Source: VXYL01 sp965243095 (GTDB lineage: Bacteria > Pseudomonadota > Gammaproteobacteria > Pseudomonadales > Azotimanducaceae). Taken from it: a DNA stretch of 64,000 nt. The notes below the pieces were generated by a model. It was not told the DNA's origin and made no database searches. It saw only the letters and a program-made list of their open reading frames with translations. Each line of letters opens with the position of its first letter. Within the stretch, counting starts at the first letter, position 1. The stretch covers positions 3,596,001-3,660,000 of the forward strand of contig OZ251530.1 in the NCBI GenBank assembly GCA_965243095.1. Direction: 5' to 3'. A program made the translations under genes and the position numbers. Of the stretch, positions 1-9,045 are shown piece by piece.

Positions 1-789
1 GTGTTGGGCGCGAACCTGGCCGACGCGGTGGGATTGCGCGTGGGCGACCCGGTAGTGCTGGTGCTCTCCAAGCCACAGCGCGCCGGCGTGCGGCCGCTGG
101 TGGCGCGGCTGAATTTGGCGGGTACGTTCGCCATCGGCGCCACCCCGGACGCCACTTTGGGCGTGATGTTGCGCGACGACATTCTGCCGCGCGGTCTCGC
201 GGACGCCGGCGTGGATGGCTGGCGGCTGCGCTTGCGCGATCCGTTCGCCGCGCCGGCCATGGTGGCGGCGGTGCGCGAGGCCGCCGGGCCCGGCGCCGAC
301 GTGCGCTTCTGGATGGAGGACTACGGGGCCCTGTTCCGCGCCGTGAAGATCGAGAAGGCCATGATGTTCGCGCTGCTCGGCCTCATCGTCGCCATCGCCG
401 CGTTCAACATCGTTTCCGGGCAAGCCATGCTGGTGAACGACAAACGCGGCGACACGGCCTTGTTGACCACGCTGGGCGCACCGCGCGGCTTTTTGGTGGG
501 GGTGTTCTTCCTGCAAGGGTTCGGGGTGGCGTTCCTCGGCGTGGCCGTTGGGCTCGCCGCCGGCGTATTGGTGGCGCACAACGCCAACGCGGTGCTGGGG
601 CTGCTGCAAGGAGTGCTGGGCGCGAACATCATTGACGGCACTTGGTTTGCGGAGGTGCCGTCGCGGGTGCAAGGGGCGGACTTGGCGGCCATCGCCGGCC
701 TTGGCTTGGGGCTTTCGGCTTTGGCGGTGGCGTGGCCGGCGCTCAAGGCGACTCGGGAGAATCCGGCGGACGCGCTACATTCCGCTTGA
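1..789 (+). CDS. LolC/LolE-type lipoprotein-releasing ABC permease, C-terminal part
   Basis: Inner-membrane permease of a LolCDE-type ABC transporter, which extracts lipoproteins from the inner membrane for delivery to the outer membrane. Only the last 262 residues are visible; the gene begins upstream of the window and the GTG at base 1 is simply an in-frame codon. The first ~115 residues are a periplasmic stretch. An FtsX-type core follows, with a membrane segment at about 120-142, the cytosolic loop NDKRGDTALLTTLGAPRGF at about 147-165, two further membrane segments and the terminal basic ALKATRENPADALH tail. The tail region overlaps the end of the opposite-strand DUF2062 gene by 47 bases. 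LolC and LolE cannot be told apart from this fragment. Confidence 0.9.
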   Translation: MLGANLADAVGLRVGDPVVLVLSKPQRAGVRPLVARLNLAGTFAIGATPDATLGVMLRDDILPRGLADAGVDGWRLRLRDPFAAPAMVAAVREAAGPGADVRFWMEDYGALFRAVKIEKAMMFALLGLIVAIAAFNIVSGQAMLVNDKRGDTALLTTLGAPRGFLVGVFFLQGFGVAFLGVAVGLAAGVLVAHNANAVLGLLQGVLGANIIDGTWFAEVPSRVQGADLAAIAGLGLGLSALAVAWPALKATRENPADALHSA

Positions 790-1339
790 GACTCCAGCGG
801 GAGCTCTTGCCCGCACGTCTTGCCCGCCGCGCCTCGCGCCGCTCCTGCAGGCGGCGGTACAGGTGCATTCGCCAAAGCTGGCGGGCGGCGATCAAGCCTA
901 CTAGGCCGGTGACGCAGCCGCACAGCAGGCTGCCAAGCAACAGCGGCCACCACACCTGGCCGAACCGCTCGCCCAGCCATTCCCAAGTGAGCGCGAAGGG
1001 CTCGCCCTGGGCTTCCAAGCCGAGTATCGAGGCGCCGACCTTGTAGGCCAAGAGGAACGCCGGCCCGAAGGTGAGCGGATTGGTGATCCAAGTGAGGCCG
1101 AGCGCCACCGGCACGTTGCAGCGGGCGGCCACCGCGAGCAGGCCGGCGATGGGCATTTGCAGCCCGGGCAAGGGCAGAAAGGCGCAGAACAGGCCAATGA
1201 AGGCGGCGCCGCTCACCGATCGCTTGTGCAACCGCCAAAGCGCCGGATCCAATAGCCAATGTCGCAACGGGCCTAGGGAACTTTGCCGGCGAATTTGCTC
1301 CGGCGTTGGCAGATACTTTTTGAGCCAGTCGGGCACCAT
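743..1339 (-). CDS. DUF2062 family membrane protein
   Basis: A 198-residue protein with the DUF2062 pattern: an N-terminal basic stretch (VPDWLKKYLPTPEQI), then hydrophobic segments around residues 45-75 and 80-105 containing FIGLFCAFLPLPGLQMPIA and WITNPLTFGPAF. A further membrane segment lies near 135-160, and the tail is very basic and arginine-rich. DUF2062 proteins are small integral membrane proteins of unknown role, often next to comEC or lipid A genes in Gammaproteobacteria, which fits the neighbouring comEC. The ATG at 1339 gives the family start. The 3' end overlaps the 3' end of the convergent permease gene by 47 bases. Confidence 0.85.
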   Translation of the reverse strand: MVPDWLKKYLPTPEQIRRQSSLGPLRHWLLDPALWRLHKRSVSGAAFIGLFCAFLPLPGLQMPIAGLLAVAARCNVPVALGLTWITNPLTFGPAFLLAYKVGASILGLEAQGEPFALTWEWLGERFGQVWWPLLLGSLLCGCVTGLVGLIAARQLWRMHLYRRLQERREARRARRAGKSSRWSLKRNVARPPDSPESP

Positions 1340-1371
1340 CGTTGCGGCAGTTGGTAGCGGTGTACGCGGCC

Positions 1372-1377
1372 ATTATG
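1372..1377 (-). promoter_or_regulatory. possible -10 element for the DUF2062 gene
   Basis: On the minus strand the hexamer CATAAT (five of six matches to TATAAT) lies 33 bases upstream of the ATG at 1339. No convincing -35 box is visible at 16-18 bases. The assignment rests on the -10 match and position only. Confidence 0.3.
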
Positions 1378-1474
1378 CCTACTGTGCGCCCTCGCGGACG
1401 CGCACCAACGAAGTTTCGGCGCGCCGGCAATCACGCCCCAACGCCCTCGCCAAGGCGCACAGACATTGCTACCG

Positions 1475-3871
1475 ATGAATCAAGTTCCCAACGCGCACAG
1501 AGTTTGCGCAGCAAACTCCAACGCGCCCGCAAGGGCGCGCCTGCGGGACTTCGCCTTGGCGTTTTCCTTCGCCGCGGTGGTCGTCCATTGGCTGCCGGAG
1601 GCGCCGGCACTGTGGCCGTGGTGGGCGCTCGGCGGCGCGTTGCTGTTGCCGCTCGTCTTTGTTGGCGGTTGGGGGTGGTGCGCCGCGTCCGTGCTGCTGG
1701 GTTTGGCTTGGGGCGGCTGGCACGCGCAAGAAGCGATGGGGCAACGCATCGACGCCGCGTGCGCCACGGCGCTCACCGGGCGCGTGGCGGGTTTGCCCTC
1801 GCGCATTGAGGACGCGCGCCAAGCGGCCAGCCTGCAGCGTTTCGACTTTGTCCCAGACCGTTCCGCGACGGCGGCCGCCCATTGCCACGTCGCCGGTCGC
1901 GTGCGGCTTTCCTGGGTTGGCGGCCCGCGGCTTCGCGGCGGCGAACGCTGGGCGATGGACGTGCGCTTGCGGGCGCCGTACGGCACCGCCAACGCGCACG
2001 GCTTCGACCAGAGCCGCTTCTACGTGCGCGAGCGCATCGTCGCCACCGGCTATGTGGTGCGCGGCGAACGCCTGCCGCGTCAAGGCGGGGCGGCGCTGGT
2101 GGATCAAGCCCGGGAAGCGCTGCGCGATCGCTTGCGCGGATTGGATCTGGTGAATGGCGGCGTCTTGGCGGCGCTCACGCTGGGCGACTCGACGGCCATT
2201 CCTCGGCAGCAGCTAGCGCGGTATCGGCGCACCGCCACCATGCATCTGTTGGTGATCTCGGGCCTGCACATTGGCGTGGTGACGGCGTTCGCGTTCTTCA
2301 TCGGGCGCACCGGCGGCTTGCTCTTGCGGCTGCCGGGCAAGAGCAGCGGCGTGGTGTTGGCGCTGGTGGCGGCGGGGGCCTATGTGCTGCTCGCCGGCGC
2401 CGGGCTGTCGCTGCTGCGCGCCTTCACCATGGCGGCGACGGGCATGGCGGCGCTGCTGGCCGGGCGCATGGTGGCGCCGTCGGCGGCATTCGCGTACGCG
2501 CTGGCGGTGGTGCTGCTGGTGGACCCTCTGGCGCCGCTGGCGACCGGCTTTTGGCTCTCGTTCGGCGCCGTGGCCGTGCTGCTCGGCTTCTTCGCGCCGC
2601 GGCGGCTGCCGCGCTCGTGGATTGGCTCGGCGCTGCTGGCGCAGTTGGCCATCGCGCTGGTGTTCACGCCGGCCACGGTGTCGCTTACCGGCTTGTTGCA
2701 TCCGCTCGGCATCGCCGTCAATTTGATCGCGGTGCCGTTGGTAACGCTGTTCGTGGTGCCGCTGGCGCTTGCGGGGATGGCGCTCATCGGCACCTTCGCC
2801 GGGGCATGGCTGCTGTTCGCCGCCGATTATGGCGTGACCTTGCTCGGCCAGGTGTTGGCGCTCGCGGACGAAGTGGAACCGTGGTATGTCGCGCATCCTG
2901 GCGTGTGGCTGCCCTGGAGCGTCGCAGTCGCCGCCGCTTGTTTGCTGCCGGTGTCGCGTTTGGCGGCCGCGGCATTGATGTCTGCGCTGGTGGCGGTGTT
3001 GTTCGGGCCGGTGTGGCGGCAAGGCGCGCCGGTGGCTGCTGGCGAAGCGGAGGTGACCGCTTTCGACGTGGGGCAAGGCACCGCGGTGCTGGTGCGCACG
3101 GCGCGGCACACGCTGCTGTACGACGCCGGCCCAGGGTTCCTGTCCGGCGCGAACGCCGGCGACAGTATTGTGCTGCCGGCGCTGCGCGGCTTGGGCATCG
3201 GCAGTTTGGACGCGCTGGTGCTCAGCCACGGCGACATCGATCACGTTGGCGGGGCAGCGGCGGTGCTGGAAGGGATGCGCGTGGGCGTGGTGCTGGCCGG
3301 CGAACCGGTGCCGGGCATCGCCGCCACGCCCTGCCGCGCCGGCGACCAGTGGCGTTGGGACGGCGTGGATTTCGCCTTGCTGCATCCGCCGCGCGGCCAT
3401 ATGCACCGCCGCAACAACGCCTCGTGCGTCCTGCTGGTGACTACGGCCGGGGCGAAAGCGCTGCTGCCCGGCGACATCGAGCGGTGGGTGGAGCATGGGC
3501 TCGACGCGCCGCAGGTGGATTGGCTGCTGGTGCCGCACCACGGCAGCGCCACTTCCTCCACCGCCGCTTTCGTCGCGGCCACGCGCCCGCGATTCGCCGT
3601 GGTCGGCGCACGCTGGGACAATCGTTTCGGCCATCCGCACCGAGATGTTGTGGCGCGCTACCGCGCCGCCGGCGCACACGTCGTCTCCACCGCAGTGGCC
3701 GGGGCGTTGCGCTGGCATAGCGCCCGGCCGGCGGAGATCGAGGCCGAAAGGTGCCTTGGTTCGCCCTATTGGCGCCGACAAGCCGGCACGGAACGCCGGC
3801 AAGTTTTGCATGCCGCGCCGCCGGCTTGCGGGCCGGTCGGCACCTTCCACCGTGCGGTTGAGGCACCGTGA
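1475..3871 (+). CDS. comEC: ComEC/Rec2 DNA-uptake channel protein
   Basis: Inner-membrane channel for single-stranded DNA in natural competence. Domains in order: hydrophobic N-terminal DUF4131 region (about 20-190), multi-pass Competence domain (about 210-490) containing HLLVISGLHIGVV, and a C-terminal metallo-beta-lactamase-like domain from about 527 (TAFDVGQGTAVLV). The latter carries HGDIDH near 584 and PHHGS near 687. The 798-residue length is normal for the family. The start is uncertain: TTG 1466 and ATG 1475 both lie upstream of a double-hairpin repeat (1500-1539) that would then be translated. TTG 1556, immediately before the first membrane segment, is a plausible alternative. It converges on the next gene with 31 bases between the stops. 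Confidence 0.93.
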   Translation: MNQVPNAHRVCAANSNAPARARLRDFALAFSFAAVVVHWLPEAPALWPWWALGGALLLPLVFVGGWGWCAASVLLGLAWGGWHAQEAMGQRIDAACATALTGRVAGLPSRIEDARQAASLQRFDFVPDRSATAAAHCHVAGRVRLSWVGGPRLRGGERWAMDVRLRAPYGTANAHGFDQSRFYVRERIVATGYVVRGERLPRQGGAALVDQAREALRDRLRGLDLVNGGVLAALTLGDSTAIPRQQLARYRRTATMHLLVISGLHIGVVTAFAFFIGRTGGLLLRLPGKSSGVVLALVAAGAYVLLAGAGLSLLRAFTMAATGMAALLAGRMVAPSAAFAYALAVVLLVDPLAPLATGFWLSFGAVAVLLGFFAPRRLPRSWIGSALLAQLAIALVFTPATVSLTGLLHPLGIAVNLIAVPLVTLFVVPLALAGMALIGTFAGAWLLFAADYGVTLLGQVLALADEVEPWYVAHPGVWLPWSVAVAAACLLPVSRLAAAALMSALVAVLFGPVWRQGAPVAAGEAEVTAFDVGQGTAVLVRTARHTLLYDAGPGFLSGANAGDSIVLPALRGLGIGSLDALVLSHGDIDHVGGAAAVLEGMRVGVVLAGEPVPGIAATPCRAGDQWRWDGVDFALLHPPRGHMHRRNNASCVLLVTTAGAKALLPGDIERWVEHGLDAPQVDWLLVPHHGSATSSTAAFVAATRPRFAVVGARWDNRFGHPHRDVVARYRAAGAHVVSTAVAGALRWHSARPAEIEAERCLGSPYWRRQAGTERRQVLHAAPPACGPVGTFHRAVEAP
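1500..1539. repeat. double-hairpin repeat, copy 1
   Basis: Two perfect inverted repeats in tandem: GAGTTTGC-gca-GCAAACTC (1500-1518), then CGCGCCC-gcaa-GGGCGCG (1522-1539). The same two hairpins with the same 3-base gap recur at 9007-9045 and 16300-16339. This copy lies at the 5' edge of comEC, where it is either in the leader or translated. It looks like a small dispersed extragenic palindrome family. Confidence 0.85.
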
Positions 3872-3902
3872 GCGCGGCAACCGCCCTGCCCTTGCGCTGC
3901 CG

Positions 3903-5636
3903 TCACGATGGCCACCGCTCCGCAAGCCGCAAGCGGCGCTGCCATTCGTCGGCGTCGAAGCGCCAGCCGGCCGGCACCCGGTACACGCCGCCATCCGCCA
4001 GCCGCGCCACCGTCTCCCAGCCCGGCATCAAGTGGACGAAGCGGTTGTAGGGCGCGTTGGCACCGTGCGGCGTGTTCAGCCACACGAAATACGCCGGCCC
4101 CGGCCGGCCTTGCAGTTTGCCCACCAGCCCGGCCAACCCGGGCGGCAGCCACTGATGCCGCGCCGCCGCCGCAGGTAGGCCGCTGTGCCACCACAACAGC
4201 GCGTGATCCGTGCTGAACACCGGGCCCGGCGGTGGTTGCGCGCGCAGGTGCTGCAACGTCGGCGAGCCATCCCAATACGCGGCGTTGTAGCTGGTGCCGG
4301 TGTAGCCGTGGCGCAGCGCCAAAGCGGTGGTTTGCGTGTTGGCGCTTACGGCCACGCCAATGTGGCCTAGAAACGCCAGCGCGACTGCCGACCGCAATAC
4401 GCGCACCGCCCTGTTTCCGCGGCCGTCCAGCAAGCGCTCGCCCAGCAAAGCCGCCAGACACACCAGCGGCGCGTAGATGGCCGCCAGAAAGCGCTTTATC
4501 TCCCAATACGAGGAACCGGCCGGCCCGGCCCACGCCGCGGCGCAATGGAAAGCCAGATACGCGACCACGAACATGGCGAAAACGCTGGTGGGTTGGAACA
4601 GGAACAAAAGAAAGCCACGCCGGTCTGTGGCGGTTTGTTCAACCCGCGTCCGCCCACGCGAGCACAAGGCCGCCAAACCCAACGCGGCCACTCCCAGCCA
4701 ACCCCAAAAAACCGCCTGCGCCCACGCCGGCACGGCCGCCGGCAGGCCCCAGAACAAGAATACGTCCACCATGTGCCGAAGCAAGTAGCCAACGGAAACC
4801 ACACCGCCTTCCAACCGCCCGCCGGTTTCGTTGCCAATGGCCACGAAAGCCGCCGGCGCACCGGCGAGCGCAGCGAACACGAACGCCTGTGCCAGTCGGG
4901 CAAGCGAAGGGCCCGGGCGCATCAGCAAGAGCGGCAGAGCCACCAGCACCAACACCATTCCGGCGTACCGTGTGAGCGCCGCGAAAGAAGCGAAAACCGC
5001 AGCGCCGAGCAGCAGCGCCCAGCCGCGCCGGCCCGCGGGCCGCCGCAAGAACGCCGCCAGCAACGCCAGCGCCACGAACGTGAGCAAGGCGAACAGCATC
5101 CCGCTGCGCAGATTCGCCGCAAGCCCGTTCAGGTCCGGCGACACCGCCACCGCCGCCGCGGCACCCGCAATCAACAGTGGCGAGCGAACCCGCCGGCGCA
5201 GCCACAAGCCGACCACGCAAACCAGAACGCCAAACGCCAGCGCGTTCAGCCACCGGCCCACTTCGGCCGGCTCCCCACCGAGCCAGATGGGCCCCGCCAT
5301 CGCCACGGGATAGAACGGCGGCCAAACCCACAACCGCCGGCCGTTGAACATCACCAATCCATTGCCGGCGGCGAGGTTCTCCGCCGCGGACAGGTACGCC
5401 ACCTGATCGTGGCCCACCGCCGCACCGTGGCTCGCGGTGCGCACCAGCGCATGGGTCGCAGCCGCCGCCGCCAGCGCGACCACCAGCACGGCGACGAGGC
5501 GTTGACGGTTCGGCGCGTGTAGGTTCGCGGGCAAGCGGATGGCGGAACACCGGATCTGCGCGTTCCGCGGATTCTCGCACGGTCTGCCGCCGGACTTCCG
5601 CAGGAACGGCGAATGCGCCACAATGCACCGGGTCAA
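3903..5636 (-). CDS. multi-pass membrane protein, GT-C/PMT-like glycosyltransferase
   Basis: Up to 577 residues with about ten hydrophobic segments spread over residues 45-440 and a soluble C-terminal part from about 465. The early motif GHDQVAYLSAAENLAAGNG followed by WVWPPFYPV resembles the first extracytoplasmic loop of the GT39/ArnT-like glycosyltransferase superfamily, which moves sugars from polyprenyl carriers; the acidic residue there is the usual catalytic position. The exact substrate cannot be inferred. The TTG at 5636 is the longest start. A start nearer the first membrane segment (about residues 45-50) is as likely, because the amidohydrolase ribosome-binding site begins only a few bases away on the other strand. 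Confidence 0.65.
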   Translation of the reverse strand: MTRCIVAHSPFLRKSGGRPCENPRNAQIRCSAIRLPANLHAPNRQRLVAVLVVALAAAAATHALVRTASHGAAVGHDQVAYLSAAENLAAGNGLVMFNGRRLWVWPPFYPVAMAGPIWLGGEPAEVGRWLNALAFGVLVCVVGLWLRRRVRSPLLIAGAAAAVAVSPDLNGLAANLRSGMLFALLTFVALALLAAFLRRPAGRRGWALLLGAAVFASFAALTRYAGMVLVLVALPLLLMRPGPSLARLAQAFVFAALAGAPAAFVAIGNETGGRLEGGVVSVGYLLRHMVDVFLFWGLPAAVPAWAQAVFWGWLGVAALGLAALCSRGRTRVEQTATDRRGFLLFLFQPTSVFAMFVVAYLAFHCAAAWAGPAGSSYWEIKRFLAAIYAPLVCLAALLGERLLDGRGNRAVRVLRSAVALAFLGHIGVAVSANTQTTALALRHGYTGTSYNAAYWDGSPTLQHLRAQPPPGPVFSTDHALLWWHSGLPAAAARHQWLPPGLAGLVGKLQGRPGPAYFVWLNTPHGANAPYNRFVHLMPGWETVARLADGGVYRVPAGWRFDADEWQRRLRLAERWPS

Positions 5637-5662
5637 ACAGAGAGGAGGCGCGGAGGAACCCC

Positions 5663-6667
5663 ATGCCGAAACCGCAAACGCCCGAGTGGTATCAGGCCGT
5701 GCAAGAGGAAATCATCGATCCGCAGCGGCCGATCGTGGACCCGCACCACCACCTTTGGGAGACGCCCACCAACTGGGGGCGCTATGTGCTCGAAGACCTC
5801 TGGGCGGACACCGAATCCGGCCACAACATCGAGAAAACGGTGTTCATCGACTGCCGCTCGAGCTACCGCAAGGACGGCCCGGAGCACATGAAGCCCATCG
5901 GCGAGACCGAGTTCGTGGCCGCGGTGGCCGCCGAGAGCGCCAAACGCACGGGCGCGGCCACCATCGCCGCCATCGTCAGCCACGCCGACATGCGCCTTGG
6001 CGAGGCGGTGGAGGAAGTGCTCGCCGCCCACGAGGAAGCCGGCCGGGGCCTCTTCCGCGGCATTCGCCACGCCGGCCCGCGCGACGGCACCGGCACGCTC
6101 ACCAACGCCGGCCGCAACCGCCCCTGCCCCTACGGGCAAGAGGACTTCCGCAGCGGCGTCCGCACGCTCGGCAAACTCGGCTACACCTACGACACCTGGC
6201 ACTTCTTCCACCAGAACCGCGACTATCTGGCGCTCGCCAAGGCGGTGCCGGAAACCACCATGATCCTCGACCATTTCGGCACCCCGCTGGGCGTCGGTGC
6301 CTACGCCGGCAAGCAGGAGGAGATCTTCGCGCAGTGGCAGGACGACATCGCCGCCATCGCCAAGTGCCCGAACGTGGTCGCCAAGCTCGGCGGCCTCGCC
6401 ATGCCGGACAACGGCTTCGGCTGGGACAAGCGCGAAACGCCGCCGACATCCGACGAGTTCGTGGCCGCGCAGCGACGCTACTACCTGCACGCCATCGACT
6501 GCTTCGGCCCCGACCGCTGCATGTTCGAGAGCAACTTCCCGGTGGACAAGCTCTCCATCTCCTACCCTGTGCTGTGGAACGCGCTGAAGAAGATCGCCAA
6601 GGACTTCAGCGAGGACGAGCAGCACGCCATGTTCTACGGCACCGCGGCGCGGGTGTATCGGCTGTAA
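5663..6667 (+). CDS. amidohydrolase_2 family metal-dependent hydrolase
   Basis: A 334-residue TIM-barrel hydrolase of the amidohydrolase 2 family. The N-terminal metal motif reads VDPHHHLWE (about residues 25-33). LDHFGTPLG near 201 and CMFESNFPVDK near 287 are the later conserved blocks, the last taking the form seen in many family members in which the catalytic Asp region reads SNFP. The ATG at 5663 is preceded by GGAGG at a good distance. Such proteins hydrolyse lactones or decarboxylate aromatic acids; nothing here fixes the substrate. It sits 52 bases before the enoyl-CoA hydratase gene and may be co-transcribed with it, suggesting a small catabolic unit. Confidence 0.85.
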   Translation: MPKPQTPEWYQAVQEEIIDPQRPIVDPHHHLWETPTNWGRYVLEDLWADTESGHNIEKTVFIDCRSSYRKDGPEHMKPIGETEFVAAVAAESAKRTGAATIAAIVSHADMRLGEAVEEVLAAHEEAGRGLFRGIRHAGPRDGTGTLTNAGRNRPCPYGQEDFRSGVRTLGKLGYTYDTWHFFHQNRDYLALAKAVPETTMILDHFGTPLGVGAYAGKQEEIFAQWQDDIAAIAKCPNVVAKLGGLAMPDNGFGWDKRETPPTSDEFVAAQRRYYLHAIDCFGPDRCMFESNFPVDKLSISYPVLWNALKKIAKDFSEDEQHAMFYGTAARVYRL

Positions 6668-6719
6668 GCCCTCGCTGGGTGTAGACTGCGCCGGTCTTTT
6701 CGTTGCGGAGCGCTAAGCG

Positions 6720-7523
6720 GTGGCTCAGGAAATCCTCACGGAAGTCGACGGTCGCGTAGGCGTTATTCGCCTCAACCGGCCGCGCAAGCTGAATGCGTGG
6801 ACGGACACCATGTCCGGCGAAATCGCCGCGCAGATGCGGGCGTGGAACGAGGACGACGGCATCGGCGCGATTCTGCTCACCGGGGAAGGCCGGGCGTTCT
6901 GCGCCGGAGCGGACGTCGGCAACTTCGCCAAGCGCGTGGAAACCAACCGCCAGGGGCAAGGCGAAACGCTGCACCGCGGCGGCCACAACTTCACCTCGCT
7001 CGTCCGCGAATCCAAGCCCACGGTGGCGGCCGTCAACGGCTACGCGGTGGGCGTGGGCTTGACGATGATCCTGCCGTGCGACGTGCGCATCGCCTCCACC
7101 GCCGCCAACCTCAGCATCCGCTTCATCAAGATGGGGCTGATGCCGGAACTCGGCTCCACCCGTCTGCTCGCGCAGCTCGTCGGCCTCGGCAACGCCACCG
7201 AGATGTGCCTCACCGGCCGCATGGTGGGCGCCGAGGAGGCGCTGCGCATGGGTTTGGTCACCGCGGTGACCGAACCGGAGGATCTCCTGCCCACGGCCCT
7301 CGCCAAGGCGCGCGAAATCGCCGACAACCCCACCCGTGCGGTGATGATGATCAAGGAGCTGCTGCGCAAGAACCCCATGGACGCGGACTTGGAAGCGGTG
7401 ATGGAGCGCGAAGGGCTGCGCGATCAGATCGCCCGGCGACTACCCGATCACGCGGAAGCGGTGTCCGCGTTCCTGGCCAAGCGCGAAGCCCGCTTCAACC
7501 AGGAAGCCCGCTTCAACCAGTAG
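6720..7523 (+). CDS. enoyl-CoA hydratase/isomerase (crotonase) family
   Basis: A 267-residue crotonase-fold enzyme acting on acyl-CoA thioesters. Visible family blocks: GVIRLNRPRKLNAW near the start, oxyanion-hole strand LTGEGRAFCAGADVGNF (about 55-71), the second oxyanion helix AVNGYAVGVGLTMILPCD (about 103-120), and GLMPELGSTRLL with the catalytic-position Glu near 143. The start is GTG. The last residues are a tandem duplication (EARFNQ twice) from an 18-base direct repeat just before the stop. Hydratase and isomerase cannot be separated by eye. It ends nine bases from the convergent Nramp gene. Confidence 0.9.
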   Translation: MAQEILTEVDGRVGVIRLNRPRKLNAWTDTMSGEIAAQMRAWNEDDGIGAILLTGEGRAFCAGADVGNFAKRVETNRQGQGETLHRGGHNFTSLVRESKPTVAAVNGYAVGVGLTMILPCDVRIASTAANLSIRFIKMGLMPELGSTRLLAQLVGLGNATEMCLTGRMVGAEEALRMGLVTAVTEPEDLLPTALAKAREIADNPTRAVMMIKELLRKNPMDADLEAVMEREGLRDQIARRLPDHAEAVSAFLAKREARFNQEARFNQ

Positions 7524-7531
7524 GAAGCGGT

Positions 7532-8929
7532 CTAGCCAGCCTCGAACAGCGGCAGCACGCGCAGCCACAGGTAGGCGGCGCAGAGGGCCGCCATCGCGGC
7601 GAACACCGCGCACAGGCACACGGTCGCCCACGGTGCCGGGCGCACACGCGGGTCCATGCGCTTGCGCTGCAGGTGGATGGTGGCGAACGCCTGCACCGGC
7701 AGCATGAACGCGCCGAAGGTGGCGCCGAAGATGATCAAATAGATGGGCGCCTCGAACGCCATGTAGATCAACGCGCTGATCACCGGCAAGGCGATGACGT
7801 AGCCGCGCGTCCAAGCGCGCCGCAGGCGCAGGTTCGGGCGCGGGATCCAGCCGAAGGTGACCAGCAGATCGGGAAACGTGCGCGAGCCGGCGGCCAAGCC
7901 GGAGAGCACGGTGGAGAACAGGATGAAGAACGCGCCCAGCACGAACAGCGCGAACGCCCAGTCGCCCAGCGTGGAGGTGTACATGTTCGCCAGCACCTCC
8001 ACCGTCTGCGCCCCTTCCGGCTGCAGGCCGAGGCGGTGCAGTACGCCGGCGCCGAGAAAGTAGAACGCCAGCGTGGCGCAGGTGAGCACCGCCAACGTCA
8101 CCCACACGTCCATCTGCACCACGCGGATCCAGCCTTTGGCGCGTTGCACCCAGCCCGGGTCGCCGCGGTCGCTGCCGACGTAGCTGGGGTAGCCCTTCTC
8201 CACGCACCAGTAGGTGTACGCGGCGATCTCGCCGGACGCCACGCCGGTGACGCCGTACATCCCGATGGCCAGCACCAGGTGTTCCAGCGGAAAATCAAAC
8301 GTCAGGCCGGAGGCGATGTCCGCCAAGGTGGCGCGGTATTCGGTGGTTTGCATCAGCACCGCGCAGACCACGGTGGCGACGCTGAACGAGGCCACCATCA
8401 CCAGCAGGATCTTCTCGATGCGCCCGTAGGCGCCGGTCCACAACAGCAGCATCACCACCGCCGCGGCGACGCCGGTGGCCAGCGCGCCGCCGAAGTCCGG
8501 CGCCCACGGCGCGACGATCAACGCCAGCGCCTGTCCGGCGCCGCCGATGATGCCGCCGGACGTGAGGATGCCCGGGACGATGCCGAGCAAGCCCAGCCAA
8601 ATCGGCCAGGCGATGGGGCCGTTGGGGCCGGGCAACGTGCCGGGCAGGCGATTGAGCGCCCGCAGGTAGGTGTCGCCAGTGGTGATGACGTAGCGTGCCA
8701 GTTCCGCCTGCACCAGCGATTTGATCCAGCAGGAGAACAACACCCACCACAGCAGCGTGAAGCCCGCCGCCGCGCCCAGCCCGGCGGTGAGCAGGATCTC
8801 GCCGGAACCGACGATGGAGCCGGAAACGACGATGCCCGGCCCGAGGAACTTCAAGCGCCCGGCGAGCGTGGTGGGCGCCGCTTGAACGCGGCCGGGCGAG
8901 ATGGTGTACGGATCGTCGCTCACGGGCAA
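7532..8929 (-). CDS. Nramp-family divalent metal transporter, atypical metal-site motifs
   Basis: A 465-residue integral membrane protein with eleven or so membrane segments and the Nramp/APC fold layout. TM1 reads LGPGIVVSGSIVGSGEIL where canonical Nramps have DPGN, and the TM6 region reads GVTGVASGEIAAYTYW where canonical members have an MPH-type motif. Both metal-coordinating motifs are therefore replaced, as in divergent Nramp subgroups, and substrate specificity (Mn/Fe, Mg or other) cannot be assumed. The start at 8929 places PYTISPG just before the first hydrophobic segment. Transcription comes from the 8930-9006 side, next to a copy of the double-hairpin repeat. Confidence 0.85.
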   Translation of the reverse strand: MPVSDDPYTISPGRVQAAPTTLAGRLKFLGPGIVVSGSIVGSGEILLTAGLGAAAGFTLLWWVLFSCWIKSLVQAELARYVITTGDTYLRALNRLPGTLPGPNGPIAWPIWLGLLGIVPGILTSGGIIGGAGQALALIVAPWAPDFGGALATGVAAAVVMLLLWTGAYGRIEKILLVMVASFSVATVVCAVLMQTTEYRATLADIASGLTFDFPLEHLVLAIGMYGVTGVASGEIAAYTYWCVEKGYPSYVGSDRGDPGWVQRAKGWIRVVQMDVWVTLAVLTCATLAFYFLGAGVLHRLGLQPEGAQTVEVLANMYTSTLGDWAFALFVLGAFFILFSTVLSGLAAGSRTFPDLLVTFGWIPRPNLRLRRAWTRGYVIALPVISALIYMAFEAPIYLIIFGATFGAFMLPVQAFATIHLQRKRMDPRVRPAPWATVCLCAVFAAMAALCAAYLWLRVLPLFEAG

Positions 8930-9006
8930 TGCGCCGTGCGAGCCTGGGCGTCAGTCCCGGAAAGCGCCGAACTCACCAAACCAGCCAAGTTTTGCCAACG
9001 CGCGCA

Positions 9007-9045
9007 GAGTTTGCGCAGCAAACTCCAACGCGCCCGAAGGGCGCG
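9007..9045. repeat. double-hairpin repeat, copy 2
   Basis: GAGTTTGC-gca-GCAAACTC (9007-9025) followed after three bases by CGCGCCC-gaa-GGGCGCG (9029-9045). It abuts the stop codon of the rubredoxin gene (minus strand) and so could serve as its 3' hairpin. Compared with the other two copies the second loop is one base shorter. Confidence 0.85.
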
